Assembly: GCA_017427775.1 (NCBI GenBank)
Contig: JAFRSD010000013.1
Location: 124,001-188,000, forward strand
DNA: 64,000 nucleotides
Direction of reading: 5' to 3'
Source of the DNA: Lachnospiraceae bacterium
Lineage (GTDB): Bacteria > Bacillota > Clostridia > Lachnospirales > Lachnospiraceae
Of this stretch, positions 50,128-58,804 are shown in pieces (within the stretch, counting starts at the first letter, position 1; every line of letters begins with the position of its first letter). The notes under the pieces were generated by a model that was not told the origin of the DNA, searched no databases, and saw only the letters and a program-made list of their open reading frames with translations. The translations under genes and the position numbers were made by a program.

Positions 50128-51036
50128 ATGCAGGGAAACGGCGTTTCAGCAGAAGATTGCCGCTTTTTGACAATCAAAAAGAGAAAACAACTGATTATCT
50201 ATCATCTGACGTTTGATTCCCTTCTCGAGATTGAACGGTTTCTCAGGTCGGATCCTCCGGTCAACGCAAAGAGTTTTCAGCATATGATGAGCATCCGCGC
50301 GGACGAAGCCTTCGCGGGACCGCCGCTTGATAAAGCGATCGCATTCTGCTCCGGAGGCTTTCAGGAGGGAATCGAGGATTTCTTCGCGGTTGCAAAGCCG
50401 CTAAGCGCCGTGACCAGACAGACGTTTAAGCAGCGGAAGGTGCATACCGCGATCGTCGGCAGCCGGCCGAACGTTCCGGCATATATCGCGGGCGAGCCGA
50501 AGAATATGTACCGGATGACCAGAGTTGTTGAGAAGAAGGTTATCCGGATGTACATGAATCTTTCGTATAACCGGAACACGACCGAAGAACAGATCCGTCG
50601 GCGCGGGGCACTCGTTCTCAACCTGATCGAGATACTCGAGCAGAATGGGTATATTGTCGATTTCCGCGTATTTACCGCAAGTATCGAGTATTCCGAACTG
50701 TTCCTCTGTGAGATCATGCTGAAGAAACCCGGCAGACGCCTGGAGGTCGCGAAAGTCTATTATCCGATGTGCGGAAAGGCCTTCCTGCGGCGCGTTATCT
50801 CCCGGCTGAAAGAGTCCATGCCGTTTAATGTTAACTGGGGAATGACCTACGGCAAAGTGGCGAGCGAGCTTCTGATCCGTGAAATACTGAAGATTGACAG
50901 CAAGTCTATTTACATCGGAACACCGCAGGAGATGGGCATCACGGGTGGCGACATCCGCATTGACGCGGACGCGTTCCTTTCCCGGATTCATCTGGACGGA
51001 AACATCATCATACCGCGGTTTTTCGAGGAAACATAA
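50128..51036 (+). CDS. Unknown protein, candidate partner of AAA+ ATPase
   Basis: A 302-residue soluble protein; the N-terminus LTFDSLLEIERFLRS is followed by CSGGFQEGIEDF, then SRPNVPAYIAGEPKNMYRM, a strand-rich core (VIRMYMNLSYNRNTTEEQ; LVLNLIEILEQNGYIVDFRV) and a C-terminus QEMGITGGDIRIDADAFLS. The alternating helix/strand core, about residues 130-290, sits where CbbQ/MoxR-type ATPases usually have a von Willebrand A partner, but no DxSxS metal motif is seen. Similar proteins occur near ATPases in phages; I do not assign a family. Starts 16 bases after the ATPase gene. Confidence 0.6.
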   Translation: MQGNGVSAEDCRFLTIKKRKQLIIYHLTFDSLLEIERFLRSDPPVNAKSFQHMMSIRADEAFAGPPLDKAIAFCSGGFQEGIEDFFAVAKPLSAVTRQTFKQRKVHTAIVGSRPNVPAYIAGEPKNMYRMTRVVEKKVIRMYMNLSYNRNTTEEQIRRRGALVLNLIEILEQNGYIVDFRVFTASIEYSELFLCEIMLKKPGRRLEVAKVYYPMCGKAFLRRVISRLKESMPFNVNWGMTYGKVASELLIREILKIDSKSIYIGTPQEMGITGGDIRIDADAFLSRIHLDGNIIIPRFFEET

Positions 51037-51059
51037 AGTGATTTTTGAAGGAGAGTGCA

Positions 51060-52109
51060 ATGGAAAAGGAGAAAGAAATCGGCTATTTGAGAGTGATCGC
51101 CGACAATCCCACGTTAGAGCTGGAGACGACCGATATTCCGCAGATCGAGACGAGTATCGCCGAGCTGGACAGCAACGACATCAACAGTATCACAAGGTAC
51201 GGTCTTGATACGCAGCGGAAAATGGCAGAGCTCTCGCAGGTGATGATCAACAACCTGAACAATTCGACGATCGATGAAGTTGACGACACGCTGAAGGAAA
51301 CCATTGCATACCTGTACGGGATCGAAGCGGACGACGATGATGACCGCCGTATCCTTTTCTGGAAGCGCAAGAACAATGCGGTTGCGATCCGTAAGAAATA
51401 TGATCAGGCGTCGAAGAACGTTGACAGTATCGCCAAAACGCTTGAGGAGCATCAGGTACGGCTCATCCGTGACTGCGCGTTTCTGAATCAGATGTTTGAA
51501 ATGAACCAGGATTACTACCGTCAGGCGGGTGTAAAGATTGCCGCGATCAAGATGAAGACGGACGAACTGAAGCTCAAGAGAAAAGGCGCGACCGCAAATG
51601 CGCTCGAGGATTCCTGGCTGAACAATATCATCGACCGGATGGAGCGGAAGGCCGTTGAGCTGGAGCTGTCCCGTACCGTTTCGATGCAGCAGGCGGCCCA
51701 GATCCGTATGCTGCAGACGAACTTCGCGGTAATGGCGGACAAGCTGCAGTCGACGCTTTACAATACGATCCCGCTCTGGAAGAACCAGATCATTCTTGCG
51801 CTCGGCGCAGAGCACGCGAGACAGGCTGCGCAGACCGATATGACCATCAATGACATGACCAACCGTCTTTTGATCCGCAATGCGGAGAATCTGAAGATGG
51901 TAACGGCCGAGACGCAGCGTGCCGCAGGCAATTCCGCGGTTGACGCTTCGACGCTTGCGGAAACCAACCGCCTGCTGATCGAAAGCCTGGATGAGGTTGT
52001 ACGGATTCAGTCCGAGAACCGTTCCAAGCGCGAAACCGTCGAGAGAGAGCTGGAGCGTATCGACCGTGAGATGAAGTACGGTATCCTGATCGATAAAGAG
52101 AACCAATAG
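51060..52109 (+). CDS. TelA (toxic anion resistance) family protein
   Basis: A 349-residue, mostly helical cytoplasmic protein. Hallmarks of the TelA/KlaA family: DTQRKMAELSQVMINNLNN, FWKRKNNAVAIRKKYDQASKN, QVRLIRDCAFLNQMFEMNQDYY (read in parts) and RTVSMQQAAQIRMLQTNFA, ending with LIESLDEVVRIQSENRSKR. TelA proteins are linked to tellurite and envelope stress and often lie beside Ter genes; no terD or terC is present here. ATG 51060 is chosen since AAGGAGAG precedes it; the frame opens earlier at 51045. It sits between the AAA+ pair and a zinc-ribbon membrane protein. Confidence 0.92.
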   Translation: MEKEKEIGYLRVIADNPTLELETTDIPQIETSIAELDSNDINSITRYGLDTQRKMAELSQVMINNLNNSTIDEVDDTLKETIAYLYGIEADDDDDRRILFWKRKNNAVAIRKKYDQASKNVDSIAKTLEEHQVRLIRDCAFLNQMFEMNQDYYRQAGVKIAAIKMKTDELKLKRKGATANALEDSWLNNIIDRMERKAVELELSRTVSMQQAAQIRMLQTNFAVMADKLQSTLYNTIPLWKNQIILALGAEHARQAAQTDMTINDMTNRLLIRNAENLKMVTAETQRAAGNSAVDASTLAETNRLLIESLDEVVRIQSENRSKRETVERELERIDREMKYGILIDKENQ

Positions 52110-52153
52110 ATCCGAAAGCCGCCCGTAAGCAAACGGAACGCAGGAGAACAATC

Positions 52154-53761
52154 ATGTTGCTGCAATGCCCCGAATGTAAAGGAAAACTTGTCTATGACAT
52201 CGCTTCCGAAGGGATGGTGTGTTCTTCATGCGGCAAATTGTTCCACCGGGACGATCTGCGAGGCGTGAAACGCGAAGTACTCAAACAGAGGAAACTCGAT
52301 GAACTTTTGCTTGAAGTAAGCGGCGCGGAAAGCCTGATCCCCGCGGAAGACCGCGGGATTGCGGTTACCGTATACACCTGTCCCGTGTGCGGTCGGGAGA
52401 TCATCGGCGACCCGGGGCTTGATCTTACGGGCTGTTCGCATTGCGGTGCCGGTAAGAAGCTGGAGCCGTGTGATACGGCTATGCACCGTCCGGATATGAT
52501 CATTCCTTTCAAGATCACCAGGGAAGAATGTCTCCGCAGATATAAACATTTTACGGAAAAGCAGATTTACAGACCGTTTCAGGCCATGGGAGACGGCGGT
52601 TTCCGTCCGGTATACATGCCGTTCCATTCCTATGATTTTAAGCGCGAAGGACGCTACCTGTTTGAAGGCAAGACGCGTGAGGCCGGCGAGGGAACCACGA
52701 TTGTCACGTGGTATAAGGTGCATGGCAGGATGCGCGGCCATTTTGAAGATGTTTCCGTTCCGGCGACCGAAGACATGAATAACCGTGTGGCCGAAGAAAT
52801 CCTGCCGTTCCGCTATGATGAAGCCGTTCCGTTTGAGGAAAGCTATCTGAGCGGATTCTATGTCTTTCCGGAGAATAAAGACCCGGAAGTGACGAAACGG
52901 GCGATGAAGAAGGCCGAGGTCGAGCTTGTGATCGCGCAGGCGAAGAAGGACTTCGCTGATATCGGTCTCAATGTGAATAAGGCACGCAAGCAGCTGCTCG
53001 GAGAAGAAAAAGCCGGCACGGTTTCGTCCGAAGAGATGCATCTCTATCCGGTATGGTATATGCCGTTTAAGACCGGCGACCGCGTCAGCTACGCGATGGT
53101 GAACGGACAGACAGGAGAGGTTGCGGGGGAAGTTCCCGTATCCCGCAGAAAGCTGTTCTCGTGGGTGGCGCTTACGGCAATCCCGCTTGTATTTCTGTTC
53201 CGGCTGCTCTGTACGGCAACACCTTCCTACCTGTATTTCGCGATCACGCTTGCATCGATGATCCTTTCCTGGATCACGCTCGCGGAAGTGCGCGACCTGT
53301 ATCGGAAGAGCGTCGGATTTGTGATGACAACCACACCACAGAAGATTATCGAGGGCGTGTCGTGGGTCGTGGCGGGAGCAGGATTGATGACGTTTTTCAC
53401 CTACGGACCGTTAGAATCGTTCCCATTATTGTTCTGGGGCAGTGAATCGGCGCTTTCCAAGGTCCGCCTGATCAACTGTATTCTTCTTGCGGTGCTGACG
53501 GTATACCGGTTCGCGGAACTGGATTACCGCTATTCGGCAATCGTCAACAGGGATGATACGGTTCCTGCGGCAATTCTTCTTGTAACGGCTGCCGTTTCAA
53601 CCATTCTGTTCTGCTTTGATTTTGACAGTTTGTGGGGATTTATCCCCGCGCCGATACTGGCACTCGGTACGGCATTTGCCGTCAAATACCAGATTGCGGT
53701 TCATAACCGGCTGGAGTCCGAACGGATCACGCCGCGCGCAGAAGGGAGGGAAGACGGATGA
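52154..53761 (+). CDS. Double zinc-ribbon membrane protein (copy 1)
   Basis: A 535-residue protein. Zinc ribbons: CPECKGKLVYDIASEGMVCS-SCGK at the N-terminus and YTCPVCGREIIGD ... CSHCGAG (about 75-97). Then a soluble region with IIPFKITREECLRRYKHFTE, PVYMPFHSYDFKREGRYLFE, VPFEESYLSGFYVFPENKD and LYPVWYMPFKTGDRVSYAMV. Last come about five helices (from about residue 335). It is clearly a paralogue of the protein at 56184-57872, with the same motifs in the same order. Such proteins are often labelled 'TFIIB-type zinc ribbon' although no transcription role is shown. It overlaps the small gene that follows. Confidence 0.75.
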   Translation: MLLQCPECKGKLVYDIASEGMVCSSCGKLFHRDDLRGVKREVLKQRKLDELLLEVSGAESLIPAEDRGIAVTVYTCPVCGREIIGDPGLDLTGCSHCGAGKKLEPCDTAMHRPDMIIPFKITREECLRRYKHFTEKQIYRPFQAMGDGGFRPVYMPFHSYDFKREGRYLFEGKTREAGEGTTIVTWYKVHGRMRGHFEDVSVPATEDMNNRVAEEILPFRYDEAVPFEESYLSGFYVFPENKDPEVTKRAMKKAEVELVIAQAKKDFADIGLNVNKARKQLLGEEKAGTVSSEEMHLYPVWYMPFKTGDRVSYAMVNGQTGEVAGEVPVSRRKLFSWVALTAIPLVFLFRLLCTATPSYLYFAITLASMILSWITLAEVRDLYRKSVGFVMTTTPQKIIEGVSWVVAGAGLMTFFTYGPLESFPLLFWGSESALSKVRLINCILLAVLTVYRFAELDYRYSAIVNRDDTVPAAILLVTAAVSTILFCFDFDSLWGFIPAPILALGTAFAVKYQIAVHNRLESERITPRAEGREDG

Positions 53762-53967
53762 TCATCCTTTATCTTGTCAGTATTCTTACGGCGCTTCTTG
53801 TTTCCCTTGTTCTGCATGTGACGATCCTCCGGTTTTTAAGCCGGAAGACGGGCGTCAACACGAAGAAGAACATGAGAGAGCAGAAGGGCGGCATGGTTTT
53901 CAAACGCGAATTTACCGAAACGCGGGTTTCTTACGAGTACAATTACTTTTCGGGCGACGGGTTATAA
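53758..53967 (+). CDS. Small single-pass membrane protein in zinc-ribbon module
   Basis: 69 residues: one helix (IILYLVSILTALLVSLVLHV) and a charged tail (SRKTGVNTKKNMREQKGGMV ... RVSYEYNYFSGDG). Overlaps the zinc-ribbon gene by ATGA. Its order and tail resemble the last third of the TPM-domain lipoprotein at 57862-58614 (one helix, then LRRLNAKKE ... DVTSRKVVVLNN), which overlaps the other zinc-ribbon copy in the same way. It could be a version that lost the TPM domain. Confidence 0.65.
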   Translation: MIILYLVSILTALLVSLVLHVTILRFLSRKTGVNTKKNMREQKGGMVFKREFTETRVSYEYNYFSGDGL

Positions 53968-54021
53968 ACCGCCGCTCGTTTCATTTTCCGTCAAAATGTC
54001 AATGGGTTTTACTCATTCATA

Positions 54022-54050
54022 TTGCATAAGAATGGAAGTTATGCTATACT
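54022..54050 (+). promoter_or_regulatory. Promoter of thrC
   Basis: TTGCAT (54022-54027), 17 bases, TATACT (54045-54050). It shows that thrC is transcribed independently of the TelA cluster. Confidence 0.82.
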
Positions 54051-54100
54051 GAATCAAAATGGCGACACGTGTACTGTGTTTATGAAAGAAGGATAAAAGA

Positions 54101-55603
54101 ATGAATATTATGTACCGGAATACAAGAGGACAGGGCAGTGAAGTAACCGCCTCGCAGGCAATTCTTAAGGGACTTGCGGACGGCGGCGGACTGTATGTTC
54201 CGACCTCTTATCCGAAGATGGATAAAAGCCTTGTTGAGCTTGCCTCAATGGATTATAAGGGCGTGGCTTACGAGGTGATGAAGCTGTTCTTCACGGATTA
54301 TACCGAGGAGGAGCTTCGTGGCTGCATCGAGAAGGCATACGACGAGAAGTTCGATAACGATGAGATCGCGCCGATGGCGGAAGCCGATCACGCTTATTAT
54401 CTCGAACTGTTCCACGGCCAGACGATCGCCTTCAAGGATATGGCGCTTTCCATCCTGCCGCACCTTCTTACGACGGCAGCGAAGAAGAACAACCAGAAGG
54501 ACGAGATTGTCATCCTGACGGCTACCTCCGGCGATACCGGAAAGGCTGCTCTGGCGGGCTTCCGCGACGTACCCGGAACGAAGATCATCGTATTTTACCC
54601 GAAGAACGGCGTGAGCCGTATCCAGGAGCTGCAGATGGTTACCGAGAAAGGCGCCAATACGACCGTGATCGGCGTGGACGGCAACTTCGACGACTGCCAG
54701 ACCGGCGTAAAGAAGATGTTCACGAATGAGACGCTCAAGAAGGACATGGCGGCAAAGGGCATGGTATTTTCCTCTGCCAATTCCATTAACATCGGACGTC
54801 TCGTGCCGCAGGTGGCATATTATGTATTCGCTTATACGAGACTTCTGAAGGAGGAGCGCATCAAGGCCGGCGATCCGGTCAATTATGTTGTTCCGACCGG
54901 TAACTTCGGGAATATTCTTGCCTGCTTCTACGCGAAGAAGCTCGGGCTTCCTGTTGCGAAGATGATCTGCGCGTCCAATGAGAATAAGGTGCTGTACGAT
55001 TTCTTCACAACAGGCACCTACGATATCCGCAGAAAGTTCATCCTGACCAGCTCACCGTCCATGGATATTCTGATCTCGAGCAACCTCGAGCGTCTGATCT
55101 ATCACAGCGCGGGCGATGACGCCGCGAAGAACGCGGAGCGCATGGAAGGGCTGAAGAAGGACGGTATCTATACCGTTACGGACGCCATGAAGAAGGAAAT
55201 GGCCGACTTCGTTCCCGGTTTTGCAACCGAGGCGGATACGGCAGCCGAGATCAAAGAATTGTATGAGCGGACCGGCTATGTGATCGATACGCATACGGCC
55301 GTTGCTTCGTCGGTATACCGCCGCTACCGTAAGGAGAGCGGGGACGAGACGCCTACGGTGATCGTTTCGACCGCCAGCCCGTTCAAATTTGCCAGAAGCG
55401 TTATGGAAGCCATTAACGGCGGTAAGGACGAGAGAGAGGACTTCGCCGTGATCGACGCCCTTTCGAAGACGGCAAATGTGGCGGAGCCTCCGGCAATCCT
55501 TGAGATCCGTACGGCTCCCGTCAGACATGACACGGTATGCGAAATCAACGGAATGGAGCGCGAAGTACGCCGCGTTCTCAATGTTCCGGGGACGGAGGCA
55601 TAA
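54101..55603 (+). CDS. thrC: Threonine synthase
   Basis: PLP enzyme converting O-phosphohomoserine to threonine. Fold-type II, 500 residues (the longer yeast/proteobacterial class). N-terminal ASQAILKGLADGGGLYVP, Schiff-base Lys in HGQTIAFKDMALSILPHLL, TATSGDTGKAALAGF for phosphate binding, VPTGNFGNILACFYAKKLGL, and C-terminal DTHTAVASSVYR. Start 54101 follows AAGGAT; a second ATG three codons on is possible. Four bases separate it from the export-protein gene. Confidence 0.96.
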   Translation: MNIMYRNTRGQGSEVTASQAILKGLADGGGLYVPTSYPKMDKSLVELASMDYKGVAYEVMKLFFTDYTEEELRGCIEKAYDEKFDNDEIAPMAEADHAYYLELFHGQTIAFKDMALSILPHLLTTAAKKNNQKDEIVILTATSGDTGKAALAGFRDVPGTKIIVFYPKNGVSRIQELQMVTEKGANTTVIGVDGNFDDCQTGVKKMFTNETLKKDMAAKGMVFSSANSINIGRLVPQVAYYVFAYTRLLKEERIKAGDPVNYVVPTGNFGNILACFYAKKLGLPVAKMICASNENKVLYDFFTTGTYDIRRKFILTSSPSMDILISSNLERLIYHSAGDDAAKNAERMEGLKKDGIYTVTDAMKKEMADFVPGFATEADTAAEIKELYERTGYVIDTHTAVASSVYRRYRKESGDETPTVIVSTASPFKFARSVMEAINGGKDEREDFAVIDALSKTANVAEPPAILEIRTAPVRHDTVCEINGMEREVRRVLNVPGTEA

Positions 55604-55606
55604 TCC

Positions 55607-56116
55607 GTGTCGGAAGCATTAAGATCGTTAGCAGACTGGTATAATAATTCCCTCGGCCGGTTTATGCCGAAGGAAGTGTTCATTTTCCTTGTTTCCATGG
55701 TGCCGCTTATTGAGCTGCGCGGCGGTCTTGTTGTCGCAAAGCTTTTGAATATCGGGCTTTGGAAGGCCAATCTGATCTGCATCATCGGAAATATTATCCC
55801 GATTCCTTTTATTCTGCTGTTCATAAAGGCAATCTTCGCGTTTATGAAGAAGCACAATATCTTAAAGGGATTGGTGGAGAAACTCGAGGAACGCGCGGAG
55901 AAGAAATCCAAAGGCAAGGACCGCGGAGAGTTCCTGTTCCTTCTGTTCTTCGTCGGCATTCCGATTCCCGGAACCGGCGCGTGGACGGGTTCTCTGATCG
56001 CGGCACTGTTCGAGTTCGACATTAAGAAGGCGTCGATTGCAATCTTTCTCGGGCTGCTTCTTGCGGCACTGCTGATGAGCCTTTTCAGTTACGGTTTTCT
56101 CGGGCTGTTTGTATAA
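55607..56116 (+). CDS. Small multidrug export family membrane protein (COG2426 type)
   Basis: 169 residues. Helices include VFIFLVSMVPLIELRGGLVV and IPIPFILLFIKAIFAFM, with the conserved FVGIPIPGTGAWTGSLIAALF that marks this family of putative exporters. GTG start at 55607 with GGAGG eight bases ahead. Probably co-transcribed with thrC. Substrate unknown. Confidence 0.85.
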   Translation: MSEALRSLADWYNNSLGRFMPKEVFIFLVSMVPLIELRGGLVVAKLLNIGLWKANLICIIGNIIPIPFILLFIKAIFAFMKKHNILKGLVEKLEERAEKKSKGKDRGEFLFLLFFVGIPIPGTGAWTGSLIAALFEFDIKKASIAIFLGLLLAALLMSLFSYGFLGLFV

Positions 56117-56183
56117 CGGCAGGGCGTGACGGCGCCTCGTCCGTCAAAGATTTGTGGGGATTATTTTATGAGGAGGTAAAGTA

Positions 56184-57872
56184 ATGGTTGGGTGTCCCGG
56201 ATGCGGAAGTAAACTGGTTTTTGATATCAAGACCCAGCAGATGAAGTGCAGCTATTGCGGCAAATTCTATCTGGTCAGCCAAGTCTCGGAACGGTCGAAG
56301 AATGCGGAAGAGCATACGGAGGCAACGGATTATGATCCGATGTCTGCCGACAATCCGGAGTATTTCGGACAGGACGAGTTCGGGGATGAGTTCAGTCATA
56401 TCGGTGCGCATGTGCCGATGAACGAAAAGGAAATGGTTGTAACCGTTTTCACCTGTTCCCAATGCGGAGCGGAGATTGTGGCGGATTCTGATGAGGCGGT
56501 TACGTGGTGCAGCTACTGCGGCAGCCCGGCAACGCTTCGAAGCAGGCTCAGCCGGATCCGTAAACCGGACAGGGTAATTCCCTTTAAGGTTACGAAGGAA
56601 GAGTGCATTGCCCGTTATCTCGCGGTTGCAAGAAAGCAGATCTACGCGCCGTCCGACCTGATCAGGGCCGGCAAAGCAGAGAGCTTCCGCGGAATCTATA
56701 TGCCGTTCTGGACCTACGAGGTGGACCGGGACGGAGAGTACCGTTTCCCCGGAATGACCGTGGATACGGTCGGAAATACGCAGACTACGACCCGCTATAT
56801 GGCTTCGGGTCATTTGAATTCCCATCATGAGGGGCTTTCTCATGATGCGTCGCTCACATTTGACGACTATGTGAGCGAGCAGATCATTCCGTTCATGGAG
56901 AAGGACGCGGAACCGTTCGACGAGTGCTATCTGAACGGCTTTTACGCGAACGCCGCCGACCAGAAGGATACGGAATACCGTTCCAAGATCCTTTCGATGG
57001 AGGGCGACCTGATCCTGAATCACGCCAAATGGCAGTTTAAGTCGATTGGACTGCAGGAGAATCAGGCTAAATCACAATTGTCCGATTACGGGGCCTATAA
57101 AGTAAGAACGAAATCGGCGCTTGAAATGGACCCCGTCTGGTTCCTTTCGTACCGCCGCGGTGACCGTGTGAGCTATGCCACGGTGAACGGGCAGACCGGC
57201 AGACTGTATGCGGATTTTCCGGCATCGCCTGCGAAGTTCTTCCTGTTTTCGCTGATCACGGCGATCCCGCTGTTCCTGCTGTTGAATCTGATGCTGACCG
57301 CGGCACCTTCCTTCGTGCTGTTTCTTGCGGTAATCGGCGCATTTGTTGCTTCTTCGATGTTTAAGAGCGAGATCGGGGAGATCTTCGCAAAGCAGTTTCA
57401 CATTAAGATGGATGCCGGCACGAAGAAGAAAATGAATATCAAAAAGATTCTGTCCGGATTGTTAAGCGCGCTGTTCATCGGCGCGGTCATAATGATAGAA
57501 GCGCTGCCGGATCTGCTCAGTGCAGGTTCCGAACTGTCCGGCGTATTCCGCGCGGAGTACTTGTATATCCTTGTCGCGGCCGTGTTTGCGATCGTTCTCG
57601 GCATACGGTTTTTCAAGATGAAGAGCCAATATATGTCGCTTTCCAATGTGCGGCTGAATCTGTCGAACGGATTATATCTCCTTGTTTCCGTTCTGGCGCT
57701 TGTGGTATTCATTATCCGGCCGGCGAACGACTGGGTTTACTATAGCATCGCATTGGCTGCTGCGGGAATTGTGGCACTTTCGGCAACGAACCTGATCCAC
57801 AACTACAATATCCTGTCGACGCAGAAACCGAAGCAGTTCAGCAGAAGCGGAGGTGATGACGGTGTTGCGTAA
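56184..57872 (+). CDS. Double zinc-ribbon membrane protein (copy 2)
   Basis: A 562-residue paralogue of the protein at 52154-53761. Zinc ribbons CPGCGSKLVFDIKTQQMKCS-YCGK and FTCSQCGAEIVAD ... CSYCGSPATL. Then RVIPFKVTKEECIARYLAVA, RGIYMPFWTYEVDRDGEYRF, PFDECYLNGFYANAADQKD and DPVWFLSYRRGDRVSYATVN. About six helices fill the C-terminal third. AGGAGGTAAAGTA precedes the ATG. It overlaps the TPM-lipoprotein gene by 11 bases. Confidence 0.78.
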   Translation: MVGCPGCGSKLVFDIKTQQMKCSYCGKFYLVSQVSERSKNAEEHTEATDYDPMSADNPEYFGQDEFGDEFSHIGAHVPMNEKEMVVTVFTCSQCGAEIVADSDEAVTWCSYCGSPATLRSRLSRIRKPDRVIPFKVTKEECIARYLAVARKQIYAPSDLIRAGKAESFRGIYMPFWTYEVDRDGEYRFPGMTVDTVGNTQTTTRYMASGHLNSHHEGLSHDASLTFDDYVSEQIIPFMEKDAEPFDECYLNGFYANAADQKDTEYRSKILSMEGDLILNHAKWQFKSIGLQENQAKSQLSDYGAYKVRTKSALEMDPVWFLSYRRGDRVSYATVNGQTGRLYADFPASPAKFFLFSLITAIPLFLLLNLMLTAAPSFVLFLAVIGAFVASSMFKSEIGEIFAKQFHIKMDAGTKKKMNIKKILSGLLSALFIGAVIMIEALPDLLSAGSELSGVFRAEYLYILVAAVFAIVLGIRFFKMKSQYMSLSNVRLNLSNGLYLLVSVLALVVFIIRPANDWVYYSIALAAAGIVALSATNLIHNYNILSTQKPKQFSRSGGDDGVA

Positions 57873-58614
57873 GATCTGGCTTATTATATGCATTTCAGCA
57901 GTCATGCTGCTTCTTGCCGGCTGCGGAAACCATGAGAAACCGACGGAACCCGGCAAAGTCATTATTGAGGACGGTGCCGGTCTGATCTCCGCCAGTGATG
58001 AGGAGTATCTGATCGGAGAGATGGAGAAACTGACCGAATACGGTAATATCGCTCTGGTCACCATTAACGAGAATTATAAAACAACCGATGTATATGCGGA
58101 ATTAGAGTACGAAAAGCTGTTTGGCAGAACGAGCGGCGCGCTGTTTCTGATCGATATGGATCGTCGTGAGATTTATCTGGAAGTCGGAGGATACATCGGC
58201 GATGTCATCAGCAGCGGAAAAGCGAGAACGATCACCGATAATGTATATCGTTATGCTTCCCGCGGTGAATACTGGAAATGTGCCAGAGATACCTTTGATC
58301 AGGTTAAGACGCTGATGGAAGGCGGCCGCATCGCGCAGACGATGAAATATGTTTCCAACGCGTTCATTGCCGTTCTGATTGCGCTTCTCGGAAACTTCAT
58401 TCTGCTTCGCAGACTGAATGCCAAGAAGGAAGTTTCCGTTGCGGAACTCGATTCCGCGAACACGGGCCGCGTCTCCTTTACAAACTGTAAGACAGACGTC
58501 ACCTCGAGGAAGGTTGTTGTACTCAACAATTCCTCCGGCGGCCGTGGCGGCTTCGGCGGCGGTTTCGGCGGTGGAGGCGGTCACTTCAGCCACGGCGGCG
58601 GCCATAGGTTCTGA
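57862..58614 (+). CDS. TPM-domain lipoprotein with Gly-rich tail
   Basis: Start GTG at 57862 is best: GGAGG at 57849-57853 is eight bases upstream, while the ATG at 57856 is too close. 250 residues. Signal with lipobox LAGC (about 19), a TPM (Psb32/YgcG-like) domain (about 40-150; VIIEDGAGLISASDEEYLIG, GALFLIDMDRREIYLEVGG, KARTITDNVYRYASRGEYW), one helix (AFIAVLIALLGNFILLRRL), and a tail FGGGFGGGGGHFSHGGGHRF. TPM proteins act outside the membrane in envelope and metal stress or phosphatase-like roles. It overlaps the zinc-ribbon gene. Confidence 0.85.
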   Translation: MLRKIWLIICISAVMLLLAGCGNHEKPTEPGKVIIEDGAGLISASDEEYLIGEMEKLTEYGNIALVTINENYKTTDVYAELEYEKLFGRTSGALFLIDMDRREIYLEVGGYIGDVISSGKARTITDNVYRYASRGEYWKCARDTFDQVKTLMEGGRIAQTMKYVSNAFIAVLIALLGNFILLRRLNAKKEVSVAELDSANTGRVSFTNCKTDVTSRKVVVLNNSSGGRGGFGGGFGGGGGHFSHGGGHRF

Positions 58615-58658
58615 GACTTTATTCCTGTATTTTTGCTTTTTCTTGATTCTTGATCAGG

Positions 58659-58704
58659 CGGGCATGCCGGAGAGTGAAATTACTCTTCAGGCATGCCCGT
58701 TTTT
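58659..58704 (+). terminator. Terminator of zinc-ribbon/TPM operon
   Basis: CGGGCATGCC against GGCATGCCCG, inner AGAGT/ACTCT, followed by TTTTT. Confidence 0.9.
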
Positions 58705-58724
58705 GTTATTTTTCCAGGAAACGC

Positions 58725-58752
58725 TTGCAAATCGAAAATGTTATGTTACAAT
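58725..58752 (+). promoter_or_regulatory. Promoter of typA
   Basis: TTGCAA (58725-58730), 16 bases, TACAAT (58747-58752). Confidence 0.7.
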
Positions 58753-58804
58753 GTAAAGGTTGTGAAGGAAATTGAGTATTATACCGCACCGAACGGAGGT
58801 TTCT

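Noticed and set aside
48432-50177. Minus-strand frame of 581 codons opposite the AAA+ ATPase
   Set aside because: Arg/His-rich composition without motifs; the + strand frame has Walker A and B.
51060-52109. Classical tellurite-resistance (ter) island
   Set aside because: Only TelA is present; terA, terB, terC, terD and terE are missing.
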